Below, piece by piece: positions 37,107 through 52,067 of a DNA stretch of 64,000 nt; position 1 is the first letter of the stretch, and each line of letters begins with the position of its first letter. A program made the position numbers and the translations under genes. The stretch comes from Burkholderiales bacterium 70-64. GTDB lineage: Bacteria > Pseudomonadota > Gammaproteobacteria > Burkholderiales > Burkholderiaceae_E. The DNA is taken from assembly GCA_001898645.1 (NCBI GenBank), contig MKUQ01000016.1, positions 186,001-250,000 of the forward strand, written 5' to 3'. The notes below the pieces were generated by a model. It did not search any database. It had not been told where the DNA came from and saw nothing but the letters and a program-made list of their open reading frames with translations.

Positions 37107-37601
37107 TCACGATGCATCGTCAGCCGGCAGCCGCAAGGCATCGCGCGCGTTGCGGGCGAGCAGCAGCGTGACCATCGCCTGGGCCAGCACCTCCACCACG
37201 CCCATCACGCCCGCACCGGTCACCGGCCGCGCCGCCGCCGCCCAGCGCAGGCCGAGCAGCGCCGACGGCAGCAGCACCAGCACGGAAGCCACCAGCACGA
37301 AGTACAGGCGCTCGCGCAGCCGCCTGAGATCGTCGGAGTCGGTGCCATCGGACAGGCGCGAGGCTGCGAAAGCGCTGGCGGCCAGCGCGAGCGCCAGCAG
37401 TGTCATGCCCGACCCGAGCAGCCCGGTGCGCAGTGCGTGCAGCACCGCGCGATCGTCGACCGCCAGCGAGGCGATCGTTCCCACGAGCAGGCCCGCGCAG
37501 GCCAGCGTCGACACCACGCACGACGCCTGCAACAAGCGGACCACGGCGCGCCTTGCGCGCTGCGACGAGTGATCGCCGGGGGCTTGGGTCACCTCGCCCA
37601 T
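37107..37601 (-). CDS. Hypothetical four-helix membrane protein
   Basis: 164 aa. Four hydrophobic segments: about 25-48 (LLQASCVVSTLACAGLLVGTI), 58-80, 95-115 (YFVLVASVLVLLPSALLG) and 125-150. A charged loop SDGTDSDDLRRLRERLY links helices 2 and 3. The start ATG 37601 has GGAGG five bases upstream. I do not recognise the family with confidence. It stands alone between the riboswitch promoter region and rsmA; the 167 bp upstream (37602-37768) shows nothing clear. Confidence 0.65.
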   Translation of the reverse strand: MGEVTQAPGDHSSQRARRAVVRLLQASCVVSTLACAGLLVGTIASLAVDDRAVLHALRTGLLGSGMTLLALALAASAFAASRLSDGTDSDDLRRLRERLYFVLVASVLVLLPSALLGLRWAAAARPVTGAGVMGVVEVLAQAMVTLLLARNARDALRLPADDAS

Positions 37602-37768
37602 GACGCCTCCAGGGAGATACGACCGCGGCGCGCGGCGCCGCACCCGCGACGGCGTGGTGCTCCATGGAGTGCCTGTCGGACGCGCGGGTCGAAGCGACTC
37701 TGCGCCGAATCGACCGATGCGTCAACGCTGCACCGCGATCCGGCCGGCGGCGGCGCGGGCGCGATGAT

Positions 37769-38575
37769 TCAACTCCGCGGGACTCCCAGCCGCGCGGCGA
37801 GATCGAGCCACACGTCAACCGGAAGATCCTCGGGCCGCAGCGTCGGATCGAGGCCGGCATCGGCCACGCCGGCCGCGGCCAGCCACGGCAGCAGCGTCTT
37901 GCGGATCATCTTGCGCCGCTGCCCGAAGCCCGCCGCCAGCACGCGCTGCAGGGGCGCGGGGTCGAGCTGCGAGCGGTCGCGGCGCACCGACATGCGCAGC
38001 ACCGCCGAATCGACCTTGGGCGGCGGATCGAAAGCCTGCGGCGGCACGGTGAACAGGCTCTCGACCTCGTAGAACGCCTGCATCAGCACCGACAGCCGGC
38101 CGAAGGCGGCCGAGCCGGGCTCGGCCACGATGCGATCGACCACCTCCCGCTGCAGCATGAAATGCTGGTCGTCGACGTGCCGGCGGCTGGCGAGCAGGTG
38201 CACCAGGAGCGGGCTCGAGATGTTGTAGGGCAGGTTGCCCACCAGCCGCAGCCGCTGCGGGCCGTCCGGCGCCGCGAGGGCCGCGTAGTCGAAGCGCAGG
38301 GCGTCGGCCACGTGCAGGCTCAGGTGCCGCTCGTCCCAGCGCCGGCGCAGGCGCGCGGCCAGGTCGCGATCGATCTCGACGGCGTGCAGGTGATCGACAC
38401 GCTCGAGCAGCGCCGCCGTGAGCGCGGCGAGCCCCGGACCGATCTCGACCAGGATCTGCCCCGGACGCGGATGGATCGCCTCGACGATCGCTGCCACCAC
38501 CGAGGCGTCGACGAGGAAATGCTGCCCGAAGCGCTTGCGCGCCACGTGGCCGGCGACCGGCCGCGCGGCGCTCAT
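37769..38575 (-). CDS. rsmA: 16S rRNA dimethyladenosine transferase
   Basis: Dimethylates A1518 and A1519 of 16S rRNA (KsgA). 268 aa. RKRFGQHFLVD near the N-terminus, SAM motif LVEIGPGLAALT, and catalytic NLPYNISSPLL are intact. ATG 38575 overlaps the surA stop (ATGA). In many relatives pdxA lies between surA and rsmA; it is missing here. Confidence 0.96.
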   Translation of the reverse strand: MSAARPVAGHVARKRFGQHFLVDASVVAAIVEAIHPRPGQILVEIGPGLAALTAALLERVDHLHAVEIDRDLAARLRRRWDERHLSLHVADALRFDYAALAAPDGPQRLRLVGNLPYNISSPLLVHLLASRRHVDDQHFMLQREVVDRIVAEPGSAAFGRLSVLMQAFYEVESLFTVPPQAFDPPPKVDSAVLRMSVRRDRSQLDPAPLQRVLAAGFGQRRKMIRKTLLPWLAAAGVADAGLDPTLRPEDLPVDVWLDLAARLGVPRS

Positions 38576-39902
38576 TCCAGCTTGTACTCGACGTAGGTGC
38601 GGTCGCGCAGCTGGCGCAGCCAGTCCTGGTAGTTCTCTTCGCTGCGCCGCTCGCGCAGCGCCTGGCGGGCCATCTGGCGCACCCGGTCGGGCGAGGCCTC
38701 GTCGGTCCGGCGTTCGACGACCTGGATCAGGTGCACCCCGAAGGGCGTGCGCACCGGCTGGCTGAGCTGGCCCGGCTGCAGCGCGTTCATGGCGCGCTCG
38801 AATTCCGGTACGGTGTCGCCCGGATAGATCCAGCCGAGGTCGCCGCCGCGTCCGGCGCTGCCGTCGGCCGAGTACTGCCGCGCCATCTCGGCGAAGTCGG
38901 CGGCGCCGGCCTCGATGCGCTGGCGGATGTCGCGCAGCCGGCGCTCCGCCTCGTCCGCACTGATGATCTCGTTGGGGCGGATCAGGATGTGGCGCGCATG
39001 CGTCTGGGTGATCGGCGTGCCGACGGCCGCGCGCGGCACCCCGGCGCTGCGCCGGTCGACCAGCTTGAGCACGTGGAAGCCGGCCGGGCTGCGCTGCAGG
39101 GGCGCGACCTCGCCCGGACGCAGCGACGACACCGCATCGACGAAGAGCTGCGGCAAGCGGTCGGCCGAGCGCCAGCCCATCGCCCCGCCGCTCATCGCAT
39201 CGGGCGCGTCGGAGAAGGCCGCGGCCAGCCGCGCGAAATCGGTGCCGCGCTTCAACTGCTCGATGATCTCCTCGCCGCGCAGCCGCTGGCGCTCGATCTG
39301 CTCGGCGCTGGCGCCTTCGGGCAGCGCCAGCAGGATCTGCGCGATCTGCAGCTCGGCGGCCGGCTGCGCGGCGCCCGGCTGCGACGCCAGGAAGGCATCG
39401 ATGTCGGCGTCGCTGATCTGGATGCGGTTGTCGACCTCGCGCTCGCGCAGGCGCTGGCGGATGATCTCGCCGCGAATGTCCTCGCGGAACTGCTCGAAGC
39501 TCGTTCCGTCGCGCTCGAGGCGTTCGCGCAGCTGCACCGGCGTGAGGTTGTTGGATTGCGCGATCGAGGCCACCGCGCGATCGAGCTGCGCCTCGTCGAC
39601 GCGGATACCGTCGTCGCGCGCCAGCTGCAGCTGCGCGCGGTCGCTGATCATCCGCTCGAGGACCTGCTTCTCCAGCACGTCGGTCGGCGGCACCTCGATG
39701 TTCTGCTGGCGCAGCTGATGCTGCGCCATCTGCACGCGCTGCCCCAGCTCCTGGGCGGTGATCGCCTCGCTGTTGACCACCGCGACGATGCGGTCGAGCT
39801 CGCGCACCGCCGCTGCCTGCGCCACGCCGGGCAGGCTCGACAGGATCAGTGACAGGGCCGGCAGCGCGGCGACGGCCAGGCGGAGAATCGATCTTGGATG
39901 CA

Positions 39903-39906
<4 letters not shown>
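38572..39906 (-). CDS. surA: Periplasmic chaperone / peptidyl-prolyl isomerase SurA
   Basis: Chaperone for outer-membrane proteins, 444 aa. Signal peptide about 1-31 ending AQAAA; SurA_N domain (LDRIVAVVNSEAITAQELGQRV), then two parvulin domains (about 190-290 and 300-400; VGTPITQTHARHILIRPNEI and GRGGDLGWIYPGDTVPEFE). It lies directly after lptD, its best-known client-assembly partner, with a 4-bp overlap at ATGATG. Two adjacent ATGs are possible starts. Confidence 0.95.
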
Positions 39907-44079
<4,173 letters not shown>

Positions 44080-44082
44080 TCC

Positions 44083-45414
44083 ATGCTTCCGTATTCCGAA
44101 CGCCGGCTCCGGCTCGCCGATGCCATGCGCGCGCAGGGCGGCGGGGTGGCCATCGCGTTCACCGCGCCCGAGCGGCCGCGCAACCGCGACAGCGAGTACC
44201 CGTACCGCTGGGACAGCTACTTCTACTACCTCACCGGCTTTCCCGAGCCTGAAGCTGCGCTGGTGGTGATCGCCGAGGCCGGACGCACCGAATCGATCCT
44301 GTTCTGCCGCGAGAAGAACCCGGAACGCGAGACCTGGGACGGCTTCCGCTACGGCCCCGAAGCGGCCAGCGAACGCTTCGGCTTCGAGCGCAGCCTGCCC
44401 TTCGGCAGCCTCGATGAGGAGCTGCCCAGGCTCCTGGCCGATCGGCCGGCGCTGTGGTATGCCCTGGGCGCCGACGACGCGCTCGACGCGCGCCTGCAGC
44501 GCTGGCTGGGATCGGTGCGCGCCCAGGCGCGCACCGGCGTGACCGCGCCCGCGCGCGCCTTCGACCTGTACGCCGTGCTCGACGAGATGCGCCTGTTCAA
44601 GGACACGCACGAGCTCGCCACCATGCGGCGCGCCGCGCAGATCTCGGCGGCGGCGCACGTGCGCGCGATGCGCGTCACGCGCGCGGGCTGCCGCGAGTAC
44701 GAGATCGAGGCCGAGCTGCTGCACGAGTTCCGCCGCAACGGCTCGCAGTTCCCCGCCTACGGCTCGATCGTCGCCGGCGGCGCCAACGCCTGCGTGCTGC
44801 ACTATCGCGGCAACGACGCCCGGCTGGCCGACGGAGACCTGCTGCTGATCGACGCCGGCTGCGAGCTCGACGGCTACGCCTCCGACATCACGCGCACCTT
44901 CCCGGTCAACGGCCGCTTCGGCGCGGCGCAGCGCACCCTCTACGAGCTGGTGCTCGAGGCGCAGCGCGCGGCCGTCGACGCCACGCAGCCGGGCGCGCGC
45001 TTCGCCGCGCCGCACGACGCCGCGGTGCGCGTGCTGGCGCAGGGCATGATCGACTGCGGGCTGCTCCAGGGTACGCTCGACGGGGTGATCGAGTCCGGCG
45101 CCTATCGCCGCTTCTACATGCATCGCACCAGCCACTGGATGGGCATGGACGTGCACGACTGCGGCGAGTACCGCGAGCCGGGCGAGCCCGCCGCCGGCGA
45201 GGCCGGCCGGCCGTGGCGCATCCTGCACCCGGGCATGGTGCTCACCATCGAGCCCGGAATCTACGTGCGCGCCGCCGACGACGTGCCGCAGGCCTTCCAC
45301 GACATCGGCATCCGCATCGAAGACGATGCGCTGGTCACCGATACGGGCTGCGAGATCCTCACCCTCGATGCGCCCAAGCGCCCCGAGGACATCGAGGCGC
45401 TGATGCGTGGCTGA
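44083..45414 (+). CDS. pepP: Xaa-Pro aminopeptidase
   Basis: M24B metallopeptidase, 443 aa. AMP_N domain at the N-terminus (RRLRLADAMRAQGGGVAIAF), then the pita-bread fold. Metal ligands are visible in DAGCELDGYASDITRTFP (two Asp), HRTSHWMGMDVHDCG (His), TIEPGIY (Glu) and GIRIEDDALVT (Glu). ATG 44083 is 3 bp after the murU stop. The pepP-ubiH pairing is common in Proteobacteria. Confidence 0.95.
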   Translation: MLPYSERRLRLADAMRAQGGGVAIAFTAPERPRNRDSEYPYRWDSYFYYLTGFPEPEAALVVIAEAGRTESILFCREKNPERETWDGFRYGPEAASERFGFERSLPFGSLDEELPRLLADRPALWYALGADDALDARLQRWLGSVRAQARTGVTAPARAFDLYAVLDEMRLFKDTHELATMRRAAQISAAAHVRAMRVTRAGCREYEIEAELLHEFRRNGSQFPAYGSIVAGGANACVLHYRGNDARLADGDLLLIDAGCELDGYASDITRTFPVNGRFGAAQRTLYELVLEAQRAAVDATQPGARFAAPHDAAVRVLAQGMIDCGLLQGTLDGVIESGAYRRFYMHRTSHWMGMDVHDCGEYREPGEPAAGEAGRPWRILHPGMVLTIEPGIYVRAADDVPQAFHDIGIRIEDDALVTDTGCEILTLDAPKRPEDIEALMRG

Positions 45415-46609
45415 GCCGGACCGCCCCGGATCGCTGCGCATCGAGGGCCGCGGCCCGGTGGCGATGGCGCTCGCGCTGTTCCTGGCCCGCCAGGGGCTGC
45501 GGCCGCCCGAGGTCGACATCGATGCGCCGGCTGGCGAGATTCCCGGCTGGCTGGCCGCGCGCTGCCTGGCGCTGTCGCTGGGCAGCTGGCAGCTGCTGTC
45601 GCGCATCGTCGCGCTGCCGCGTGCGGAGCCCATCCTGCGCGTCGAGGTATCGCTGCGCGGCCGCGCCGGGCGCACGCGCATCCATGCAGGCGACGTGGGC
45701 GCGCCGGCGCTCGGCTACGTGCTGCGCTACGGCGCCTTGCATCGCGCGCTGGCCGATGCGCTGACCGGCGACCTGGCCGGGGCGCCGGCCGGTACGTCCG
45801 CCGCGTCCACTACGCCCACGGCGCCTGCCGCACCCACTGCGCCCGCCGCGGGTACCGCCGGTACCGTGGATGCCGCGGGGGCCGCCCGCGGCGAGGCGAG
45901 CGCCAGCTCCGGCCGGGCGATCGCGCTCACCGTGGTCGCCGACGGCGACCCGGGTGCAGCGGCCCGCGTGCACGACTTCGACCAGACCGCGCTGCTGACC
46001 GAGGTCGTCGCCGAGCGCGACGGCCAGGGCGCGGCCTTCGAGCGCTTCACCGACGAGGGTCCGCTCGCCCTGCTGCCGCTGCCCGAGCCGCATCGCCATG
46101 CGCTCGTGTGGTGCGCGCGGCCGGTCGAATCCGAGCGGCGCGCCGGGCTTGCGCCCGAGGTACTCGCCCAGGAGCTGCTCACGCACTTCGGCCATGCGCT
46201 CGGCGCGCTGCGGCCGGCCGGCGAACGCATCCTCGCGCCGCTGCAGCGCCGCGTGCGTACGCCCGGGGACGATCCGCGGCGCATCGCGATCGGCAACGCG
46301 GCGCAGTCGCTGCATCCGGTGGCCGGCCAGGGCCTGAACCTGGGCCTGCGCGATGCCTTCGAGCTCGCGCAGCGTCTCGGCGAGCTGCGCGCCGCGGGCC
46401 GCCCGCTCGAGGAGGCGCCGGCGGCCTTCGAGCGCACGCGCCGGCTCGACCGCGGCATCGCCGTGGCGCTCACCGACGCGCTCGCACGCGTCTTCACGGC
46501 GCGCGGCCTGGGCCCGTTCGAGTCGATCGCGCTGGGCGCGCTCGATCTCGTGCCCCCCGCGCGCAACCGTTTCGCCGATGCGCTGATGTTCGGCTTCCGA
46601 TCCCCCTGA
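45407..46609 (+). CDS. Divergent UbiH/COQ6-family FAD-dependent hydroxylase-like protein
   Basis: 400 aa, overlapping pepP by 8 bp, the normal place of ubiH. The C-terminal FAD motif GNAAQSLHPVAGQGLNLGLRDA is intact. The N-terminal dinucleotide fold is eroded: GRGPVAMAL replaces GxGxxG, and there is no Glu at the end of the second strand. The DG motif is also altered (ADGDPGAAAR, lacking the usual Ser). A Thr/Ala/Pro-rich insert (about residues 125-165) interrupts the middle. It may be a working but unusual ubiquinone hydroxylase or a protein that has lost catalysis; sequence alone cannot decide. Confidence 0.78.
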   Translation: MAEPDRPGSLRIEGRGPVAMALALFLARQGLRPPEVDIDAPAGEIPGWLAARCLALSLGSWQLLSRIVALPRAEPILRVEVSLRGRAGRTRIHAGDVGAPALGYVLRYGALHRALADALTGDLAGAPAGTSAASTTPTAPAAPTAPAAGTAGTVDAAGAARGEASASSGRAIALTVVADGDPGAAARVHDFDQTALLTEVVAERDGQGAAFERFTDEGPLALLPLPEPHRHALVWCARPVESERRAGLAPEVLAQELLTHFGHALGALRPAGERILAPLQRRVRTPGDDPRRIAIGNAAQSLHPVAGQGLNLGLRDAFELAQRLGELRAAGRPLEEAPAAFERTRRLDRGIAVALTDALARVFTARGLGPFESIALGALDLVPPARNRFADALMFGFRSP

Positions 46610-46718
46610 TGTCGGGATGCGCGTGCGTGTCGGATGCGGTTCGGCGCGCAACCTTGACCGAGCGTCTTTTTTTTCTCTTTTCCTGCCCTGCACGCTTTTT
46701 AGGCAGCGCCGTTTTGGA

Positions 46719-46724
46719 TAGAAT
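46719..46724 (+). promoter_or_regulatory. Candidate -10 box of the dusB-fis-purH unit
   Basis: TAGAAT in an AT-rich island (46668-46724, including a T8 run at 46668-46675). The position 17 bp upstream reads TTTTTA, a weak -35. The island lies between the end of the UbiH-like gene and dusB, about 100 bp before the dusB ATG. The T8 run could also end transcription from upstream, though no strong hairpin was found. The gap 46610-46822 holds no gene. Confidence 0.4.
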
Positions 46725-46822
46725 CGCCTCCCTTCGTCGCATCGCGCGTCGATCGCAATGCTGCCGCGCGCGACGATCCCCCGTACACCGGAAACACCGG
46801 AAGACCGCCGCCCTTTCCTGCG

Positions 46823-47872
46823 ATGACTGAGTCCGCGATCAGGATCGGCCCGCACGTGCTGCGCAACCGCGTGTTCGTGGCCCCGATGGCCGGCGTCACC
46901 GACCGCCCGTTTCGCCAGCTGTGCAAGCGCCTCGGCGCCGGCTACGCGATCTCCGAGATGGCGGCCTCCGATCCGCGCCTGTGGCACAGCGTGAAGACCT
47001 CGCGGCGCATCGACCACCAGGGCGAGATGGAGCCCCGGGCGGTGCAGATCGCCGGCGCCGATCCCGCGATGATGGCCGAGGCGGCGCGCTACAACGTCGA
47101 TCGCGGCGCGCAGGTCATCGACATCAACATGGGCTGCCCGGCCCGCAAGGTGTGCAACGTGGCCGCAGGCTCCGCGCTCATGTCCGACGAGCGGCTCGCG
47201 CTGGCCATCGTCGATGCGGTGGTGCGCGCGGTGCCGGTGCCCGTCACCGTCAAGCTGCGCACCGGCCCCGCGCCCGGGCGGCGCAATGCGGTGCGCCTGG
47301 CGCGCGACTTCGAACGGGCCGGCGCGGCGATGCTCGCGGTGCACGGCCGCACGCGCGCCTGCGCGTTTCGCGGACGCGCCGAGTACGCGACCATCGCCGA
47401 GGTCAAGGCCGCCGTGTCGATCCCGGTCGTGGCCAACGGCGATATCGACTCGCCGCAGGCCGCGCGCGAGGTGCTGCGCGCCACCGGCGCCGACGCGGTG
47501 ATGGTCGGGCGCGCCGCCCAGGGCCGGCCATGGATCTTCCGCGAGATCGCGCACTTCCTCGCCACCGGCTCGCTGCTCGCCGAGCCCGACGACGCCGAGA
47601 TCGGCGCCGTGCTGCGCGATCACCTGCTCGATCACTACGCATTCCACGGCGAGGCCAGCGGCGTGCGCAGCGCGCGCAAGCACGTCGGCTGGTACCTCGC
47701 GAAGCGGGAAGGCGCGCGGGCGTTCCTCGCGCACTTCCACACCCTCGAGTCGCCCGAGGCACAGCTGGCCGCCATCGGGCTCCACTTCCAGCGGGCGAAC
47801 GTCGGCGATCCCGCGCGGCCGCAGGGCCGCGCCGCCAACGACCGGAAGTTCCTGCGGAGCGATGCAGCATGA
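46823..47872 (+). CDS. dusB: tRNA-dihydrouridine synthase B
   Basis: FMN enzyme reducing uridine 17 in the tRNA D-loop. 349 aa. [13 protein letters not shown] at the FMN site and the catalytic Cys in [15 protein letters not shown] are present; IPVVANGDI and [13 protein letters not shown] close the TIM barrel. It is the leader of the dusB-fis operon, a conserved pair in Proteobacteria, and overlaps fis by 4 bp. Confidence 0.95.
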   Translation: MTESAIRIGPHVLRNRVFVAPMAGVTDRPFRQLCKRLGAGYAISEMAASDPRLWHSVKTSRRIDHQGEMEPRAVQIAGADPAMMAEAARYNVDRGAQVIDINMGCPARKVCNVAAGSALMSDERLALAIVDAVVRAVPVPVTVKLRTGPAPGRRNAVRLARDFERAGAAMLAVHGRTRACAFRGRAEYATIAEVKAAVSIPVVANGDIDSPQAAREVLRATGADAVMVGRAAQGRPWIFREIAHFLATGSLLAEPDDAEIGAVLRDHLLDHYAFHGEASGVRSARKHVGWYLAKREGARAFLAHFHTLESPEAQLAAIGLHFQRANVGDPARPQGRAANDRKFLRSDAA

Positions 47873-48105
47873 GCAGAAGATCCCCTATCGACGATGCCGT
47901 GGTCCACAGTCTCGAGCGCTACTTCCGCGACCTCGAGGGTGCGCAGCCCTGTTCGATCTACGACATGGTGATCCACGCCGTCGAGCGTCCGATGCTGGAG
48001 GTGGTCATGCGCGAGGCGCACGGCAACCAGCTGCGGGCCAGCGAGATGCTCGGCATCAACCGCAACACGCTGCGCAAGAAGCTGCAGCAGCACGGGATGC
48101 TCTGA
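47869..48105 (+). CDS. fis: Fis family DNA-binding protein
   Basis: 78 aa nucleoid-associated regulator. The N-terminal half ([14 protein letters not shown]) forms the dimer helices, and the C-terminal helix-turn-helix is [22 protein letters not shown]. It is shorter at the N-terminus than enterobacterial Fis (98 aa), as usual in Betaproteobacteria. Start ATG overlaps the dusB stop. Confidence 0.95.
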   Translation: MSRRSPIDDAVVHSLERYFRDLEGAQPCSIYDMVIHAVERPMLEVVMREAHGNQLRASEMLGINRNTLRKKLQQHGML

Positions 48106-48107
48106 AC

Positions 48108-49703
48108 ATGACCCTTCCGATCCGGCGCGCCCTCATCAGCGTCTCCGACAAGACCGGGGTAGTCGAGCTGGCGCGCGCGCTGGCCGGCCTCGGCATCCAG
48201 CTGCTGTCCACCGGCGGCACCGCGAAGCTGCTCGCGCAGCACGGCATCGCGGCGACCGAGGTATCGGCGCACACCGGCTTTCCCGAGATGCTCGACGGCC
48301 GCGTGAAGACCCTGCATCCGACCATCCACGGCGGCCTGCTGGCGCGCCGCGAGGTCCCGGCGCACATGGAGGCGATCGCCGCGCACGGCATCGTGCCGAT
48401 CGACCTGCTGGTGATCAACCTGTACCCCTTCGAGGCCACCGTGGCGCGCGCCGGCTGCACGCTCGAGGAGGCGATCGAGAACATCGACATCGGCGGGCCG
48501 GCGATGGTGCGTTCCGGCGCGAAGAACTGGCGCGGCGTGGGCGTGCTCACTGCCGCCGACCAGTACGCCGGCGCGCTGGAGGAGATCCGCGCCACCGGCG
48601 GCCTGTCCGACCCGACGCGGTTCGCGCTCGCCGTGGCCGCGTTCAACGCGGTGTCGAACTACGACGGCGCCATCTCCGACTACCTTTCCTCGCTCGAGCC
48701 CGACGGCGCGCGCAGCGAGTTCCCGCGCCAGGCCAACGGCCGCTTCGTCAAGCTGCAGGACCTGCGCTACGGCGAGAACCCGCACCAGCGCGCCGCCTTC
48801 TATCGCGACCTGTACCCGGCGCCGGGCTCGCTGGTCACCGCGCGCCAGCTGCAGGGCAAGGAGCTGTCGTACAACAACATCGCCGACGCCGATGCGGCCT
48901 GGGAGTGCGTGAAGAGCTTCGACACGCCGGCGTGCGTCATCGTCAAGCACGCCAATCCGTGCGGCGTGGCGCTCGGCGCCGACGCCGCCGATGCCTACGC
49001 GCGCGCGTTCCGCACCGACCCCACCTCTGCGTTCGGCGGCATCATCGCCTTCAATCGACCGCTCGATGCGGCCGCGGCGCAGGCGGTGTCGAAGCAGTTC
49101 GTCGAGGTGGTGCTCGCGCCCGGGTATTCCGAAGAAGCGCGGCAGGTGCTCGCGGGCAGAGCCAATGCGCGCGTGCTCGAGATCGCGCTCGACCAGGTGC
49201 GCGCCGACGGCGCCACCGACTGGGCACGCGGGCGCAACGCGCACGACGTCAAGCGGGTCGGCTCGGGGCTGCTCATGCAGAGCGCCGACAACCATGAAGT
49301 GACCCTCGCCGACCTCAAGGTGGTCACGCGCCGCGCCCCCACTGATGCCCAGCTGCGCGACCTGCTGTTCGCCTGGCGCGTGGCGAAGTACGTGAAGTCC
49401 AACGCCATCGTGTTCTGCGGCGACGGCGCCACCGTGGGGGTCGGCGCCGGCCAGATGAGCCGCATCGACTCGGCACGCATCGCCTCGATCAAGGCGGCCA
49501 ACGCCGGGCTGCAGCTCGCCGGCTCGGTGGTCGCCTCCGATGCCTTCTTCCCGTTTCGCGACGGGCTCGACGTGGTCGCCGACGCCGGCGCCGTGGCCGT
49601 GATCCAGCCCGGCGGATCGGTGCGTGACGACGAGGTGATCGGCGCGGCCGACGAGCGCGGCATCGCGATGGTGTTCACCGGCGTGCGCCATTTCCGGCAT
49701 TAG
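48108..49703 (+). CDS. purH: Bifunctional AICAR transformylase / IMP cyclohydrolase
   Basis: Last two steps of purine synthesis. 531 aa. N-terminal MGS-like IMP cyclohydrolase domain ([34 protein letters not shown]), C-terminal AICAR formyltransferase domain ([29 protein letters not shown]). ATG 48108 follows fis by 2 bp. The dusB-fis-purH-ruvC order is shared with many Burkholderiales. Confidence 0.96.
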   Translation: MTLPIRRALISVSDKTGVVELARALAGLGIQLLSTGGTAKLLAQHGIAATEVSAHTGFPEMLDGRVKTLHPTIHGGLLARREVPAHMEAIAAHGIVPIDLLVINLYPFEATVARAGCTLEEAIENIDIGGPAMVRSGAKNWRGVGVLTAADQYAGALEEIRATGGLSDPTRFALAVAAFNAVSNYDGAISDYLSSLEPDGARSEFPRQANGRFVKLQDLRYGENPHQRAAFYRDLYPAPGSLVTARQLQGKELSYNNIADADAAWECVKSFDTPACVIVKHANPCGVALGADAADAYARAFRTDPTSAFGGIIAFNRPLDAAAAQAVSKQFVEVVLAPGYSEEARQVLAGRANARVLEIALDQVRADGATDWARGRNAHDVKRVGSGLLMQSADNHEVTLADLKVVTRRAPTDAQLRDLLFAWRVAKYVKSNAIVFCGDGATVGVGAGQMSRIDSARIASIKAANAGLQLAGSVVASDAFFPFRDGLDVVADAGAVAVIQPGGSVRDDEVIGAADERGIAMVFTGVRHFRH

Positions 49704-49712
49704 CCCGGCGCG

Positions 49713-50270
49713 ATGCGCATCCTCGGCATCGACCCGGGCCTGCGCGTCACCGGCTTCGGCGTCATCGACGTCCAGGGCAGCCACGGCCTGCGCTACGTCG
49801 CCAGCGGCGTGATCCGCATCCCGCCCGGCGCCCTGGCGCCGCGCCTGAAGGTGATCCACGACGGCATCGCCGAGGTCATCGCCGCGTACCGCCCGACGCT
49901 GGCAGTCGCCGAGATCGTGTTCGTCAACGTCAACCCGCAGTCCACGCTGCTGCTCGGCCAGGCGCGCGGCGCGGCGATCACCACGCTGGTCGCGCACGGG
50001 CTGGCGGTGCACGAATACACCGCCCTGCAGGTCAAGCAGGCCGTGGTGGGCTACGGCCGCGCCGCCAAGTCGCAGGTCCAGGCGATGGTGCAGCGCCTGC
50101 TGCGGCTGCCCGGCGTGCCTTCCACCGACGCCGCCGACGCGCTCGCCTGCGCGATCTGCCACGCGCACGCGGCGGCGATGGCTCGAGCCGCCGGGGCGTC
50201 CGCGCTGGCGGCGGGGGTCGAGGCGCCGGCGGCACGCCGCCCGGGCCTGCGGCGCGGGCGGCTCCGATAG
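49713..50270 (+). CDS. ruvC: Crossover junction endodeoxyribonuclease RuvC
   Basis: Holliday junction resolvase, 185 aa. First catalytic Asp in [14 protein letters not shown] (Asp7); Glu in [12 protein letters not shown]; the last acidic pair in [16 protein letters not shown]. The C-terminal 20 residues are Arg-rich and extend beyond the usual end. Between it and ruvA (50271-50349) is a GC-rich gap with two copies of CTGCTCCGGCAG. Confidence 0.95.
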   Translation: MRILGIDPGLRVTGFGVIDVQGSHGLRYVASGVIRIPPGALAPRLKVIHDGIAEVIAAYRPTLAVAEIVFVNVNPQSTLLLGQARGAAITTLVAHGLAVHEYTALQVKQAVVGYGRAAKSQVQAMVQRLLRLPGVPSTDAADALACAICHAHAAAMARAAGASALAAGVEAPAARRPGLRRGRLR

Positions 50271-50349
50271 CGGCAGCGTCCTGCTCCGGCAGAAGCCTGC
50301 TCCGGCAGCGGGCGGCCCCGGCAGCAGGCGCCTCCGGTAAGATCCGCGC

Positions 50350-50928
50350 ATGATCGGTCGCCTTTGCGGAACCCTGCTCGACAAGCGCCCGCCGACGCTG
50401 CTCGTCGACGTGGCCGGCGTCGGCTACGAGGTCGACGTACCGATGAGCACCTTCTACGACCTGCCGGCGGCCGGCGAGCGGGTCACCCTGCTCACGCACC
50501 AGGTCGTGCGCGAAGACGCCCACCTGCTGTACGGCTTTCTCGGCAGCGACGAGCGCGAGGCGTTCCGCCAGCTGATCCGCATCTCTGGCGTCGGCCCGCG
50601 CACCGCGCTGGCAGTGCTCTCCGGCATGTCGGTCGCCGACCTGGCCCGGTCGGTCACCCTGCAGGAGTCCGGGCGCCTGCAGAAAGTGCCCGGCATCGGC
50701 AGGAAGACCGCCGAGCGGCTGCTGCTCGAGCTCAAGGGCAAGCTCGCCCCCGAGGTCGACGCCGGCGCGCACGCCGCGCCCTCCGATGCCGGCATCGACG
50801 TGCTGCACGCGCTGCTCGCGCTGGGCTACTCGGAACGCGAAGCCGGTGCCGCGATCCGCCAGCTGCCGGCCGGCATCTCGGTGGCCGACGGCATCAAGCA
50901 GGCGCTCAAGCTGCTGGCCAAGCCATGA
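50350..50928 (+). CDS. ruvA: Holliday junction branch migration protein RuvA
   Basis: Tetrameric junction-binding protein, 192 aa. OB-fold N-terminus ([15 protein letters not shown]), two helix-hairpin-helix motifs ([15 protein letters not shown] and [16 protein letters not shown]), and the C-terminal RuvB-binding domain ([16 protein letters not shown]). The stop overlaps ruvB by 4 bp. Confidence 0.96.
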   Translation: MIGRLCGTLLDKRPPTLLVDVAGVGYEVDVPMSTFYDLPAAGERVTLLTHQVVREDAHLLYGFLGSDEREAFRQLIRISGVGPRTALAVLSGMSVADLARSVTLQESGRLQKVPGIGRKTAERLLLELKGKLAPEVDAGAHAAPSDAGIDVLHALLALGYSEREAGAAIRQLPAGISVADGIKQALKLLAKP

Positions 50929-52013
50929 TCGAGCACGACCGCCTGATCGCCGCCTCGCCCGCCTCGCCCGCCGAGGAAGTGGTCGAGCGCGCGCTGCGGC
51001 CGCGCCGCCTCGCCGACTACGTGGGGCAGGCGAAGATCCGCGAGCAGCTCGAGATCTTCGTCGCCGCGGCACGCCGGCGCGAGGAGGCCCTCGACCACCT
51101 GCTGCTGTTCGGTCCACCGGGGCTGGGCAAGACCACCCTGGCGCACATCGTCGCGGCCGAGATGGGCGTGAACCTGCGCCAGACCTCGGGCCCGGTGCTC
51201 GAGCGCCCCGGCGACCTCGCGGCCATCCTCACCAACCTCGAGCGCAACGACGTGCTCTTCATCGACGAGATCCACCGCCTGTCGCCGGTCGTCGAGGAGA
51301 TCCTGTACCCGGCGCTCGAAGACTTCCAGATCGACATCATGATCGGCGAAGGACCGGCCGCGCGCTCGATCAAGCTCGACCTGCAGCCGTTCACGCTGGT
51401 GGGCGCCACCACGCGCGCCGGCATGCTCACCAACCCGTTGCGCGACCGCTTCGGCATCGTGGCGCGGCTCGAGTTCTACGAGGTCGAGGAGCTCACCCGC
51501 ATCGTCGCACGCTCGGCACAGCTGCTCGGCGCGCCCACCGGCGAGGACGGCGCGCGCGAGATCGCGCGCCGCTCGCGCGGCACCCCGCGCATCGCCAACC
51601 GGCTGCTGCGGCGGGTGCGCGACTACGCCGAGGTGAAGGCGCAGGGCCGCATCGATGCGGCCGTCGCCGACGCGGCCCTGCGCATGCTCGACGTCGACGC
51701 GAGCGGCTTCGACGTGATGGACCGCAAGCTCCTGCAGGCGGTGATCGAGAAGTTCTCGGGCGGGCCGGTCGGCCTGGACAACCTGGCCGCGGCCATCGGC
51801 GAAGAGCGCGACACCATCGAAGACGTGCTCGAGCCCTACCTGATCCAGCAGGGCTATCTGCAGCGCACGCCTCGCGGGCGCGTGGCCACCGCGGCCGCCT
51901 GGCAGCATTTCGGGCTGGTGCGCCCGGCCGCCGCCGAACCCGAGCTGTGGTCCGGCGACAGCGCGACGGGAAGCGGCACCGCGGCGGGGACCGGCGCGTC
52001 CGAGCGCACCTGA
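50925..52013 (+). CDS. ruvB: Holliday junction branch migration helicase RuvB
   Basis: AAA+ motor, 362 aa. Walker [10 protein letters not shown], Walker B FIDEIHRL, sensor 1 [10 protein letters not shown], sensor 2 [14 protein letters not shown] winged-helix C-terminal domain ends with [14 protein letters not shown]. About 30 residues of Ala/Gly/Ser-rich tail follow the usual family end. Confidence 0.97.
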   Translation: MIEHDRLIAASPASPAEEVVERALRPRRLADYVGQAKIREQLEIFVAAARRREEALDHLLLFGPPGLGKTTLAHIVAAEMGVNLRQTSGPVLERPGDLAAILTNLERNDVLFIDEIHRLSPVVEEILYPALEDFQIDIMIGEGPAARSIKLDLQPFTLVGATTRAGMLTNPLRDRFGIVARLEFYEVEELTRIVARSAQLLGAPTGEDGAREIARRSRGTPRIANRLLRRVRDYAEVKAQGRIDAAVADAALRMLDVDASGFDVMDRKLLQAVIEKFSGGPVGLDNLAAAIGEERDTIEDVLEPYLIQQGYLQRTPRGRVATAAAWQHFGLVRPAAAEPELWSGDSATGSGTAAGTGASERT

Positions 52014-52067
52014 ACGCGCCCGGGTGCGCCCGCATGGGTGCGGTGCGTGCATTGGTAGAATCCGCCC

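Noticed and set aside
50271-50349. Regulatory repeat between ruvC and ruvA (two CTGCTCCGGCAG copies)
   Set aside because: Short, GC-rich and without a known binding pattern; probably simple duplication.
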